Source of the DNA: JANQTF01 sp036835375
GTDB taxonomy: Bacteria; Bacteroidota; Bacteroidia; J057
Direction of reading: 5' to 3'
Length of the DNA stretch: 30,365 nucleotides
NCBI GenBank assembly: GCA_036835375.1
Contig: DAITMB010000060.1
Coordinates: 1-30,365, forward strand
Part shown: piece after piece, positions 7,834 through 15,897 of the stretch
Numbering within the stretch: position 1 is the first letter of the stretch
Layout: every line of letters begins with the position of its first letter
The notes under the pieces: generated by a model
Told to the model about the DNA's origin: nothing
Seen by the model: only the letters and a program-made list of their open reading frames with translations
Databases searched by the model: none
Made by a program: the position numbers and the translations under genes

Positions 7834-7842
7834 CCTCCTTTC

Positions 7843-10731
7843 CTATTGCTTGCTGAGCCGAAGGAGGTGCGATTTTTCTGGAGTTACGACGCGCAGCAGG
7901 TATATGCCGGGCGCAAGTATTGGCAATTCTACTTCCAGTCGATGTTGCCCAGGTTGCGAGGCTTGACTTTGACGAAAAACTTCCTTTCCCTGCATGTTCA
8001 TCACCACCAACCCGATCTCTTTGCCGCTGCTGGGTGGTATGACCAACTGAAGTGCTGTGCCGCTCAGCGGCTGGGGATAGAGATAGGCATTCATCCATTC
8101 ATCCTGCGCCAACATGACGGTCTGCGATGCTTGCTGGGTGCCGTCGTGATCCACCTGCCATATCCGATAGTAATTTGTGCCCGAGTGTGGCGACCAGTCC
8201 CGGTATTCGTAGCTGGCAGCTCCTTCGCTCACGGTGCTGGCTACCTGGCCAATTGCCTGAAATGACACGCCGTCAAGCGACCGCTCTATGCGAAAATAGT
8301 CATTGTTGCGTTCCTCCGCTGTTTCCCATTGCAACACAGCCTGCTGTCGCTCATTCCACTCCGCAGTAAATGAAATCCATTGTAAAGGAAAAGAGGTTGT
8401 GGGATATACCTGGATTTGGTCAAAGGTCATTCCATCATTTGGAGTGGGAAAAAGGCCATACTGTTGAAATTTGATACGAAGGTCGGATCCAAGGGTCAAT
8501 CCTTGAGCGATCGCCACGGCACCAAGATCTACGGTATGAATCGTGGTCGTAGTGCTGGAGTTGGCTCCAGTCAGGCTCACGAGTGAATACCACTGGTTGC
8601 CATCGACGCTCATAGCCACGCCATCGGAATTGTGGGAGCCAGTGAAGCTGCTGGGCATGACGTGATCCGTGTCGGGGGCTTCCCGTTGTTCGAAGCTGAG
8701 GGTGAGCTCATTGGTCGCACTGGCATCAAGGTGTAGGATGGCTTCATTGAGTCCCATTGCGCTCGGAAACCAGGTGTCCATCGATAGGTGATAAATTCCG
8801 CTGCCGGGAGAGGAGCTGGAATTCACTTGAATCCGTCCGGTTCCATTAGCGAGCAATTCCCAGGCTGCACCAATACCCACGGCCTCAAAATCTTCGACGA
8901 AGGGCAATGATGCTGGCACAATCGGATAGATCGCCCGATATGCATCAATCAAGCCATGTCCGGTGAACGCATCAAAGCCAAAGGTGTGAATATCCTGAGT
9001 GGTGTTGATGAGGCGGAGATAAATGTCGTTCCGGCTCTCCGATGGGAAAGCTTCCCAGACCAAAGCGGCCACTGCTGCCGCCTGTGGAGCCGCGGCAGAA
9101 GTCCCAAAGAAATTCGGAAAGTTATCGGGATCTGCCGGGCTATCTGCCCCAAAAAAGGTGTTGTTGCAGCCGTCAGGCGCCGTGAGATTAGGCTTGGGTA
9201 GGACCAGCGGACTGGCCAAGGCTACCCCAAATGGATCGAATAACAACGTGCTCGGCCCGCGCGAACTAAAGGGCTCCGGGGTGTTGCGCGACCAAAATGG
9301 CGCGGCAGCTACGGCGATGGCTTCCTGTGCGCCTGCATGGGGGTTCATGGTAGGGCTATTGGTCTGGTGCTCCGTGGGGGCATGTTCTCCAAAGTTGACA
9401 TATTTGAATCTGCTGGGCGTGACACCTGCGGGGCGCGTGATCAAAAGATGAACCGTTTGGGTCGATCCACTGGTATTTTCATAGTTGAGGATCTCCATCG
9501 GAAACTGGTTGACCAGGTTGTCGTTGGAGGCAAAGGCCAGCACATTGCCCGCTGAAGCAGGGTGAGACAACAGAAACAGATCCAAATCCGTGTCCACGCC
9601 ATTGCTGGTGTAGAGCGGATCATCCCATTGCATGACCATCAAAATCCGCTGGCCAGGTGAAAGCTGAAAGCCTTGGTAATGATCGACTCCAGAACTGGGG
9701 ATGAAATCATGGGCGACTTCAGCGCTCAGCGGATCCACGGAAAAGGCAGGCGATACACGCTCGTAGGCTGCGACTCCTTGATTTCCAGCAGAAGAAAAGT
9801 ATAGAACCCCCTGAAATTGAGATACTTCGTTGATTTTTTGAGATAAAATACCATCCTGAAAAAATGGCTCAGTAAGATATGCCACGTCATCCACAATGAC
9901 CTGACACCCAGAGTCAGCCAGTTGCTGAATGTTGTTCGCAAAGCCGAACTCCCCTCGAAAAGCCGTAGCAAAATATTTGTCGGATCCCGGCGCAATGTCA
10001 TGGATTAGCTCAATCATGGCACGCCCCTCGTCGCCGCCCATAAAAAACTCGTCCAACACACGCACATCAGTCGGAAGATCTCCACTTGCGACGCCATTCG
10101 CAGCCCCTCCCAGATGATTGTAACTATCGCTCATCACGCCAATGCTGATTCCTTCGCCAGAAAAAAGATCTGGGACCAAATTTCGCACCCGGTAGCTACT
10201 CATGACCGTGTCTGCCTGCGTACCAACCGATCCTATGTTCTTCACTGGATGAAAAATTACCCCAGCACTCAAGAGCCCCTGCGATTGCAATCTGTCTAAT
10301 CTGTCAATGGCAAGCACAGGTAAAAATCCTTCAATCATGCCCAGATCTTCGCGCCGACCGCTCTCTTTGAATCCAAGATCTGCGAGATTCTCCAACATCT
10401 TGGCCACGGATTCGCAGCGGATCCTCACGCCAATTCGCCCCATTTCGTCATACAACCAAATCGTAGAATCCCGTGGCACAGCAAGTTCGCTCGCAGTGAC
10501 CAAAGGTGAGGTTGGAATACCTAATTTCTTTTGGCTCAGGGCGAGCGCCCAGAGCAGTTCCTGGTCCACCCGCGTGCCAGCCTCGGACCGGGCTTGCTTG
10601 GCACTGCGAAGCGTTTCTAGCCTAAGCGAAGTGGGTTGACCATAGAGGAAAGACGTGTGGTAGAATAGCAAAGAAAAAGAAAGCAATAACATCGACTTGT
10701 GAACAAGGCGAATCAACTGAGCGAATTTCAT
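7843..10731 (-). CDS. S53-like/S8 serine peptidase with T9SS type A sorting domain
   Basis: 962 residues from ATG 10731. An N-terminal signal (MLLLSFSLLFYHTSFLYGQ) is followed by a pro-region of about 160 residues, then a subtilase-fold domain (about 190-610). The motifs are GVMSDSYN (D202), GGDEGRAMIELIHDIAPG (E235), CQVIVDDVAY (D281/D282), FSSAGN (N317) and FFGTSAAAPQAAAVAALVW (S545). The usual subtilisin HGTHVA histidine motif is absent; E235 takes its place, as in the S53-like subgroup whose members share the IVHDIAPGA and VDDIGY phrases (family knowledge). A beta-sandwich region (about 610-780), a FN3-like repeat (ISFTAEWNERQQAVLQWET onward) and a C-terminal type A sorting domain (LYPQPLSG ... 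GIYLLRVVTPEKSHLLRLSKQ) follow. It is predicted to be exported by Sec, then secreted by T9SS and attached to the surface or released. It appears monocistronic. Confidence 0.92.
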   Translation of the reverse strand: MKFAQLIRLVHKSMLLLSFSLLFYHTSFLYGQPTSLRLETLRSAKQARSEAGTRVDQELLWALALSQKKLGIPTSPLVTASELAVPRDSTIWLYDEMGRIGVRIRCESVAKMLENLADLGFKESGRREDLGMIEGFLPVLAIDRLDRLQSQGLLSAGVIFHPVKNIGSVGTQADTVMSSYRVRNLVPDLFSGEGISIGVMSDSYNHLGGAANGVASGDLPTDVRVLDEFFMGGDEGRAMIELIHDIAPGSDKYFATAFRGEFGFANNIQQLADSGCQVIVDDVAYLTEPFFQDGILSQKINEVSQFQGVLYFSSAGNQGVAAYERVSPAFSVDPLSAEVAHDFIPSSGVDHYQGFQLSPGQRILMVMQWDDPLYTSNGVDTDLDLFLLSHPASAGNVLAFASNDNLVNQFPMEILNYENTSGSTQTVHLLITRPAGVTPSRFKYVNFGEHAPTEHQTNSPTMNPHAGAQEAIAVAAAPFWSRNTPEPFSSRGPSTLLFDPFGVALASPLVLPKPNLTAPDGCNNTFFGADSPADPDNFPNFFGTSAAAPQAAAVAALVWEAFPSESRNDIYLRLINTTQDIHTFGFDAFTGHGLIDAYRAIYPIVPASLPFVEDFEAVGIGAAWELLANGTGRIQVNSSSSPGSGIYHLSMDTWFPSAMGLNEAILHLDASATNELTLSFEQREAPDTDHVMPSSFTGSHNSDGVAMSVDGNQWYSLVSLTGANSSTTTTIHTVDLGAVAIAQGLTLGSDLRIKFQQYGLFPTPNDGMTFDQIQVYPTTSFPLQWISFTAEWNERQQAVLQWETAEERNNDYFRIERSLDGVSFQAIGQVASTVSEGAASYEYRDWSPHSGTNYYRIWQVDHDGTQQASQTVMLAQDEWMNAYLYPQPLSGTALQLVIPPSSGKEIGLVVMNMQGKEVFRQSQASQPGQHRLEVELPILAPGIYLLRVVTPEKSHLLRLSKQ

Positions 10732-11135
10732 GAGGCTGGCTTGAGAGAGGTCATGGAAATGCGATGGCTGAAGTGGATGGCCCGACAGCAGCTGGGAGTA
10801 GAAGGAAAAAAGGAACGCGATTCGAAGGAAGAAGGGCAGTCATGGCGCTTGAATCGCATGGCTACAAATGATGATCATACATCGATGCAGACCGAAAGAA
10901 CAAATGCAGGTACGCTGCAAGAGACTTTTATGAAAGTAGGAACAATCGAGGTAAATCTATTCTGAAAATCGAAAAATTGTACTATTCAATATTAAGAGTT
11001 TCGCAAAATGTAAGGGAGCCTTAGCGGGCAGCTGCTGAGAAATTCAGCAATTCAAAAATATCAGCGGATTTTGGCAAAGAATGAAAACCAACCATTATGA
11101 AGAAATATTCGTCAAGGGGGGAGTGACAAGCAGCT

Positions 11136-11166
11136 CTGGGATTTACCAAGGGAAATCCTAGTTTTG
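11136..11166 (+). promoter_or_regulatory. Predicted promoter of the beta-barrel gene
   Basis: TAGTTTTG at 11159-11166 matches the Bacteroidota -7 box TAnnTTTG exactly. A CTG at 11136-11138, 20 bp upstream, is one base off the -33 TTG. The expected transcript start near 11172 would leave a leader of about 20 nt before ATG 11193. Confidence 0.5.
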
Positions 11167-11178
11167 CAGTCTGCAAAA
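11162..11178. promoter_or_regulatory. 17-bp palindrome overlapping the -7 box and transcript start
   Basis: TTTTGCAG (11162-11169), a single T, then CTGCAAAA (11171-11178): perfect 8-bp arms around one base. It covers the last five bases of the -7 box and the expected start site, a classic repressor-operator position. As RNA it could only form a hairpin if the centre opens. Confidence 0.5.
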
Positions 11179-11192
11179 TTCATAACCCCAGC

Positions 11193-11960
11193 ATGAACCC
11201 TACCACGCTACCTGTGATGAAAGGACCATCTATCGCATTCCTCTTATTTGCCCTCCTTGCTGGAACTGCCTTGCAGGCTCAGCCCACGAATCGGCCCAAT
11301 TACTCTCTTCAACTGGGAGGCCAGTTCAGGTTTTTGAATCCTGTGGGGTTAAATTACGCCCTGACCAATTTTAATACTTTTCATCCAGAATGGATGACTC
11401 AGTTCGAGGAAATCAAATGGACAGGTGGTGCTTCTATTGCGGCGGGGCTACATAGGGATCGCAGCGAAATCAGATTCCAAGTTCAGACTTTTGGCGCTTC
11501 TACCTTTGCCATTGGCCCCGATAGCTTGGGTGACACTTATCGACGAGACGTATCCCTCTCCGGAGGAACTTATCAAATAGGCCTATCGAGCCAGCTGATC
11601 GTGATCAATCGCAACTTGAACTTTGGTGTCGGAGGTACCTTCTCCCTCAATCGCATGGTGCTGCGCACTGATCAGGTATTGGAGGCATCCTATTCGAGCG
11701 ACAATCAGCTTCCTGTGTCACAGACATTCTTCAAGCCTTCGATCAACCTTGTCGCGCCGATCCGCATCGGGATGGGTCCCTTTCTTAGCCTCAATATCGA
11801 GCCTACCTATCAGATATTTTTTGGTCCGACCAATTTCGGGCCTACCAGCGAGCTGATCAATGGTTCCAACTTGAGCGCAAATGATCCTTCGCTTGAAGCA
11901 GAATTGGATCATTTTGGCCTGACAATTAGCCTGATCGCATTTTTGAGGAGGAGGTATTGA
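11193..11960 (+). CDS. Probable outer-membrane beta-barrel protein, function unknown
   Basis: 255 residues with a Sec signal (MKGPSIAFLLFALLAGTALQAQ; ATG at 11193, or the internal ATG at 11217). The mature part alternates polar and hydrophobic residues in strands such as YSLQLGGQFRFLNPVGLNYAL, ASIAAGLHRDRSEIRFQVQTFG, GTYQIGLSSQLIVINRNLNFGVG and FLSLNIEPTYQIFFG, and it ends in ...LIAFLRRRY with a terminal aromatic residue, as BAM substrates do. This resembles the small PorT/OmpA-type eight-strand barrels abundant in Bacteroidota, but no specific family is recognised. It has its own predicted promoter with an overlapping palindrome, so expression is likely regulated. It converges with the AEC transporter gene over 28 bp. 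Confidence 0.75.
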   Translation: MNPTTLPVMKGPSIAFLLFALLAGTALQAQPTNRPNYSLQLGGQFRFLNPVGLNYALTNFNTFHPEWMTQFEEIKWTGGASIAAGLHRDRSEIRFQVQTFGASTFAIGPDSLGDTYRRDVSLSGGTYQIGLSSQLIVINRNLNFGVGGTFSLNRMVLRTDQVLEASYSSDNQLPVSQTFFKPSINLVAPIRIGMGPFLSLNIEPTYQIFFGPTNFGPTSELINGSNLSANDPSLEAELDHFGLTISLIAFLRRRY

Positions 11961-11988
11961 CCGGATTCACATGGTGATTTTCGACATC

Positions 11989-12906
11989 CTACACCCATAT
12001 TTCCAGTAGCCAGTACCAACCAAAAACAGTCATTAAGGAGATCGGAATCCCAATCGCTATGAGCAACGCTGCCAAAGGCGGGTTCATGTTTCGCTCCATT
12101 GCGATGATGCTAGGTGTAACCATGGGACCCATAGCAGCTTCCAGCACAGAGACTTTCGCAGTGAGAGGTTCTATCTGGAAAACAATATGATACAGCAACA
12201 AAATAACCAAGGGAGAAACAATCAATTTCAGCAATAGACCCCAACTCAAAACTTCCCACTGAGCACCTGCTTTCCAGGGATTGCGGAGCTGAAGGCCGAT
12301 CGAAACCATTGCAACAGGAGTCAGGGTCGCAGAGAGCGCCTCCAAAGGTACTTGGAGCCATGGCCCCATGGTCAGTCCTGCACAAAGGCAGAGGACTGCG
12401 ACCAAAAAAGCCAAAAAGGGAGGAAACCGTAGCAATTCTCCCCCGATGCTGGACACATTCCAGCTTCCAGTGAGAAAATAGCTCATCGAAAGTAATCCCA
12501 ACGTACTCAGTACCAAAAAGCTCCCGGGCTGGTCACAGAGTATAGCAATTTGAAGCCCTTCCTCCCCATAAAATGCTTCTACGAGCGGAAATCCCACGAA
12601 GGAGGTATTGCCCAATCCAGCCACCAGCACAAGGCAGCCAACACTTTGCCGGGACCAGCCGCGCCAAGCACCCAGAAGTGGAAATAGGAGGAGCGCCATC
12701 ATGAACACGATCCATGCCATCGCCGCTGGAAAAAGGAGGCTCCAATGCAACTCTAACGCTGGGAGATATCGCAATGTGATGGCAGGAAGTGCTACGTAAA
12801 TTAAGAATGCGTTCAGGCCCTTATGAGCATCCACTGGGAAATTCGGGATTTTCCTCAAAATCACGCCCAAAATCATGCATCCCAATACCAAAATGAGTCC
12901 AGCCAT
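11989..12906 (-). CDS. AEC (auxin efflux carrier) family transporter
   Basis: 305 residues, about ten membrane helices, from LILVLGCMILGVILRKIPNFP at the N-terminus to IAIGIPISLMTVFGWYWLLEIWV at the end. The family look is clear: ALNAFLIYVALPAITL-like helix 2 (here GLNAFLIYVALPAITLRYLP), the charge-poor LGNTSFVGFPLVEAFYGEEGL motif, and helix 9 AAMGPMVTPSIIAMERNMNPPLAA. AEC proteins are inner-membrane secondary transporters, often for malate or other small organic acids; the substrate cannot be told. ATG 12906 starts right at the first helix. A strong inverted repeat lies 18 bp upstream. The small membrane-protein gene upstream on the same strand is 117 bp away. Confidence 0.92.
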   Translation of the reverse strand: MAGLILVLGCMILGVILRKIPNFPVDAHKGLNAFLIYVALPAITLRYLPALELHWSLLFPAAMAWIVFMMALLLFPLLGAWRGWSRQSVGCLVLVAGLGNTSFVGFPLVEAFYGEEGLQIAILCDQPGSFLVLSTLGLLSMSYFLTGSWNVSSIGGELLRFPPFLAFLVAVLCLCAGLTMGPWLQVPLEALSATLTPVAMVSIGLQLRNPWKAGAQWEVLSWGLLLKLIVSPLVILLLYHIVFQIEPLTAKVSVLEAAMGPMVTPSIIAMERNMNPPLAALLIAIGIPISLMTVFGWYWLLEIWV

Positions 12907-12923
12907 ACGAAAACACCTTCATT

Positions 12924-12950
12924 GTCCCAGTCTTTTCAAGAAGACGGGAC
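12924..12950 (-). terminator. Strong hairpin between two minus-strand genes (terminator or 5' leader structure)
   Basis: GTCCC-A-GTCTT (12924-12934), loop TTCAAG, AAGACGGGAC (12941-12950): a 10-bp stem with one bulged A. It lies 73 bp beyond the stop of the small membrane-protein gene and 18 bp before the AEC start codon. On the minus strand no good U-run follows directly (AATGAAGGTGTTTT), so a rho-independent terminator is uncertain; a leader hairpin affecting translation of the AEC gene is the alternative. Confidence 0.45.
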
Positions 12951-13023
12951 GGAGGAAAGCAAATATGCGGTTCTCAAACCGGAAGTTGGTAACGAGAAAA
13001 GTCTTTTTGTGAAGGCGCTCAGT

Positions 13024-13479
13024 CTAAATATCCATCCCGTCGGGGTGTTGCCACTTGCTGGACCACCAGTTGATGGCCGCAATCATCCAAGTCAATGCCA
13101 ACGTAGAAATTGCCAACAGGATGTAAGTGTCTGCCGATGAAAAGATCGTATCAGAAAATGAAATTGCGGGCGCTATCGGCGACATCCACACTGACTGGAG
13201 CCACAAAAAGCAGCTAAACACGACCATCGCCGTGACGCTCATTCCCATACCCAATATCATGCACCGACGGAGGCTTATGCTTCCATAAAAAAGGACGTAG
13301 CGCGAGATCGTGGTCAGCCATACCAGTACAAACCATACGACCAAGAAGAAAATTCCCCCGGCTTCTGCCAGAAGATCATTGGGCCAGTAGCCACGCCACA
13401 GGGCCCACGCGATCAGGCCAGTGCCCAAGAGCAGGCCCTTTGTCGCCATAAATCGGAAGAATCGAGTAGCGGTGTTCAT
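13024..13479 (-). CDS. Small four-helix membrane protein of unknown function
   Basis: 151 residues from ATG 13479; a TTG two codons upstream is less likely. Four hydrophobic segments are seen: GLLLGTGLIAWALW (about 15-28), AGGIFFLVVWFVLVWLTTI (39-57), CMILGMGMSVTAMVVFSCF (73-91) and YILLAISTLALTWMIAAINW (119-138). It ends in a hydrophilic WSSKWQHPDGMDI. The topology is that of a small integral inner-membrane protein; I recognise no family. It is divergent from pdeM across 167 bp and upstream of the AEC transporter on the same strand, with a hairpin between them. Confidence 0.75.
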   Translation of the reverse strand: MNTATRFFRFMATKGLLLGTGLIAWALWRGYWPNDLLAEAGGIFFLVVWFVLVWLTTISRYVLFYGSISLRRCMILGMGMSVTAMVVFSCFLWLQSVWMSPIAPAISFSDTIFSSADTYILLAISTLALTWMIAAINWWSSKWQHPDGMDI

Positions 13480-13515
13480 GCGCAAAATAGAATTAGAAGC
13501 GGAGTATGAGCGATA

Positions 13516-13534
13516 GTAGATAAATTGAATCTAC
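13516..13534. repeat. Inverted repeat in the divergent region before pdeM
   Basis: GTAGAT (13516-13521), seven bases, ATCTAC (13529-13534). It lies between the divergent starts of the small membrane-protein gene and pdeM, so it could be an operator for either. Six-bp arms make chance plausible. Confidence 0.3.
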
Positions 13535-13610
13535 GAAAAAAAATCAGAACTGTCACGTAGTCAGAAGATTCTGTTCCAGTAAAAGAATTTATCCAGCGTA
13601 GAAATCATCC

Positions 13611-13643
13611 TTGCGAGATAGAAGAGAGTTCGCAGTATGTTTG
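13611..13643 (+). promoter_or_regulatory. Predicted pdeM promoter, near-leaderless
   Basis: TTG at 13611-13613, a 22-bp spacer and TATGTTTG at 13636-13643 match the Bacteroidota consensus in full. The box ends only three bases before the ATG at 13647, so the transcript would begin at or within a few bases of the start codon. Either the mRNA is leaderless or the match is chance. Confidence 0.4.
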
Positions 13644-13646
13644 TGC

Positions 13647-14312
13647 ATGGCCGAAGCGCACAAAGCCCTCCCAGTCGAAGTCACGAAGCAAGGCGAACGC
13701 CTCCAACTCCTGCCCGAAAAAGCGATTTGGCTTCCTTCACATCGCGCCCTGCTCCTCGCAGATCTCCATTTAGGCAAATCTTCGCATTTCCGAAAGCATG
13801 GGCTGGCAGTACCTGCGGCGATCGCAACCGATGGGCTGGTCAGCTTGCAGCTTCTTGTCGGGCAGTATCCTTTGGAGCAGCTCATATTCTTGGGTGACCT
13901 GTTCCACGCGAGCTACAATCGGGAGTGGGAAGCATTTGCCTCATGGCTCCTTCACACAGGTGTTGATGCGACACTTGTTAAAGGCAACCACGACATATTG
14001 GCTGCCCATCATTACACCGAATGTGGGCTGACGGTTGTCGATGAGCTTCGAATCGGAAACCTTTTGATGATGCATCACCCCTTGGAGACACCTTCTTCTG
14101 GCGAATGCTATCACCTCGCAGGTCACCTCCATCCGGGCGTACGCCTCTCAGGACCAGGCAGACAAACTATGCGGCTTCCCTGCTTCTACTTTTCAGCTTG
14201 GCAAGGCATTTTGCCAGCCTTTGGAGCCTTCACAGGGCTGGCGATCCAGTCTCCCGCACAGGGAGAGGAAGTATTTGCCATCGTGGAGGATCGTGTCATT
14301 CAGCTATGCTGA
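13647..14312 (+). CDS. pdeM: Ligase-associated DNA damage response endonuclease PdeM
   Basis: 221 residues from ATG 13647; the frame also opens at TTG 13611 but MAEAHKALPVEV fits the family start. It is a calcineurin-like metallophosphoesterase with every metal motif: LLLADLHLGK (D39, H41), FLGDLFH (D84, H87), KGNHD (N114, H115), MMHHP (H143/H144) and GHLHPG (H160, H162). PdeM proteins are usually found beside an Lhr-type helicase, an ATP-dependent DNA ligase and an exonuclease, and are thought to act with them in DNA repair. None of these partners is in the window, so here the gene stands apart. It converges with the GNAT-nitrilase gene over 28 bp. Confidence 0.93.
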   Translation: MAEAHKALPVEVTKQGERLQLLPEKAIWLPSHRALLLADLHLGKSSHFRKHGLAVPAAIATDGLVSLQLLVGQYPLEQLIFLGDLFHASYNREWEAFASWLLHTGVDATLVKGNHDILAAHHYTECGLTVVDELRIGNLLMMHHPLETPSSGECYHLAGHLHPGVRLSGPGRQTMRLPCFYFSAWQGILPAFGAFTGLAIQSPAQGEEVFAIVEDRVIQLC

Positions 14313-14340
14313 TCGAAGCTTGTGTCGCGGTTGTTCTCCC

Positions 14341-15897
14341 CTACTCTTTTTCCTTCCACAGTACCTGATACAGGTCGAGGCGGCGATCTTTGAGGGTCTG
14401 CACGCTCCCATGCTCGTGAAGTTCCATGAGCATGTCGATGTCGATGTCTGCAATGATGGTCATCTCGGCATTAGGTGTCGCTTCTGCCTTGATTGCGTTG
14501 TTAGGGAACGGGAAATCGGAGGGTGTAAAAATCGCCGACTGCGCGTATTGAATATCCATGTTGGATACACGTGGTAAATTTCCTACTGAGCCTGCAATGG
14601 CGACATAGCACTCATTTTCTACAGCACGCGCTTGGGCGCAGCGGCGAATGCGATTGTATCCATTTTGGGTGTCGGTGAGGAAAGGGACGAAGAGAATCTT
14701 GATCCCGCGATCGGCATACAGTCGGGCGAGCTCCGGAAATTCCACATCGTAACAAATCACGATCCCTATTTTACCACAATCTGTATCGAAAACTCCGAGT
14801 TGATCGCCCCCATTCATTCCCCAGATCTTTACCTCATTGGGCGTAGGATGAATTTTGGTGTACGATTCCCAGGTTCCATCTCTTCGGCAGAGGTAGCTGA
14901 TATTATAGAGCTTGCCTTCCTTGACAAATGGCATGGAGCCAGTGATGATGTTGACATTGTAAGAAATGGCAAACTCCAGGAATTTGTCGCGCAGCGGTTC
15001 GGAGAAGTTTGCCAATTCCCGAATGGCATTCGCCTCACCCATGTGATTGAACTCTGCCATGAGCGGCGCATTGAACAGCTCCGGAAACAAGATAAAGTCT
15101 GTCTGATAGGCACTGAGCGCATCAATAAAAAATTCTACCGATTCTACCAATGCCTCAAAATCTTTGAACAAGCGCATTTGCCATTGCACGAGACCAAGCC
15201 GCACAACTGTTTTAGGTGCATTGATGAGATTCTCCTCTTGGCTATAATAGATGTTGTTCCATTCCAGCAGCACCGCGTATTCCATCGACTCACGATCTCC
15301 TTCGAGGTAATTCTGGAGAACTTTTCGCACGTGAAAATCATTAGATAGCTGAAAGGATAGAACGGGATCGTATAGCTCTTTGTATTTCACCTTCTCAATG
15401 TACTGTCGAGGAGAAAGCTGATCGGCGTGCTGATTATATCTTGGGATGCGGCCACCCGCCACGATAGATCTCACATTGAGATTTTCGCAAAGTTCCTTTC
15501 GAGCATCATACAAGCGCCGTCCCAATCGCAGATTTCGGTAATCTGGGTGCACAAACACATCAATGCCATAGAGCACATCCCCGAGTGGATCATGGGTCGT
15601 AAACTTGTAGTTGCCAGTGATCTGGGAATACGTGTGTTGATCCCCAAATTTTTTATAATCAACGATAATTGCCAGGGCAGCTGCTACAACTTTGTTATTA
15701 ACCACGACACAGAGCTGGCCTTCAGGAAAAATATCGACCAGCTTTTCAATCGAAATTTCTTGCCAATATGAATTTTCGCCCATACCGGAGTAGGCCTGTA
15801 TCATGGCCTCTTTGAGTTCGAGATAATCTTCCAGATGGAGATTGCGGAGTTCAACTTTTTGAGAGGAAGTGGATAATGTTGGATTCATACTACTCAT
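14341..15897 (-). CDS. GNAT N-acetyltransferase / carbon-nitrogen hydrolase (nitrilase) fusion
   Basis: 518 residues. The GNAT domain covers about 15-190: KVELRNLHLEDYLELKEAMI, the strand GIDVFVHPDYRNLRLGRRLYDARK (acetyl-CoA loop LRLGRRL), and IVAGGRIPRYNQHADQLSP. The nitrilase-superfamily domain (about 230-505) has the full triad: E273 in LFPELFNAPLM, K348 in SYTKIHPTPNE and C382 in GIVICYDVEFPEL. This GNAT-nitrilase arrangement is widespread in Bacteroidota and others, annotated as bifunctional; its substrate is unknown, probably an amide. The first ATG (15897) overlaps the TGA stop of the upstream NLR-like gene (ATGA), implying translational coupling; a second ATG at 15888 is the alternative start. 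Cytosolic; no signal or membrane segment. Confidence 0.95.
   Translation of the reverse strand: MSSMNPTLSTSSQKVELRNLHLEDYLELKEAMIQAYSGMGENSYWQEISIEKLVDIFPEGQLCVVVNNKVVAAALAIIVDYKKFGDQHTYSQITGNYKFTTHDPLGDVLYGIDVFVHPDYRNLRLGRRLYDARKELCENLNVRSIVAGGRIPRYNQHADQLSPRQYIEKVKYKELYDPVLSFQLSNDFHVRKVLQNYLEGDRESMEYAVLLEWNNIYYSQEENLINAPKTVVRLGLVQWQMRLFKDFEALVESVEFFIDALSAYQTDFILFPELFNAPLMAEFNHMGEANAIRELANFSEPLRDKFLEFAISYNVNIITGSMPFVKEGKLYNISYLCRRDGTWESYTKIHPTPNEVKIWGMNGGDQLGVFDTDCGKIGIVICYDVEFPELARLYADRGIKILFVPFLTDTQNGYNRIRRCAQARAVENECYVAIAGSVGNLPRVSNMDIQYAQSAIFTPSDFPFPNNAIKAEATPNAEMTIIADIDIDMLMELHEHGSVQTLKDRRLDLYQVLWKEKE

Larger units (their letters stand above)
10732..11192. other. Divergent intergenic region, 461 bp
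   Basis: It separates the minus-strand S53-like peptidase gene from the plus-strand beta-barrel gene. An 88-codon open frame from GTG 10699 covers part of it but has no recognisable fold, begins inside the peptidase gene, and looks non-coding. Visible signals: an inverted repeat TGCTGA (11033-11038) / TCAGCA (11044-11049) with a 5-nt loop, a -7 box and a 17-bp palindrome next to the beta-barrel gene. No clear promoter for the peptidase was found. Confidence 0.5.

Noticed and set aside
10699..10965. 88-codon open frame on the plus strand between the S53-like peptidase and the beta-barrel gene
   Set aside because: It starts at GTG inside the peptidase gene, has no signal, domain or family resemblance, and an unusual charged composition; it is better read as intergenic DNA.
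14632..15348. 238-codon open frame opposite the GNAT-nitrilase gene
   Set aside because: Antisense shadow of a gene with a full catalytic triad; no motif of its own.
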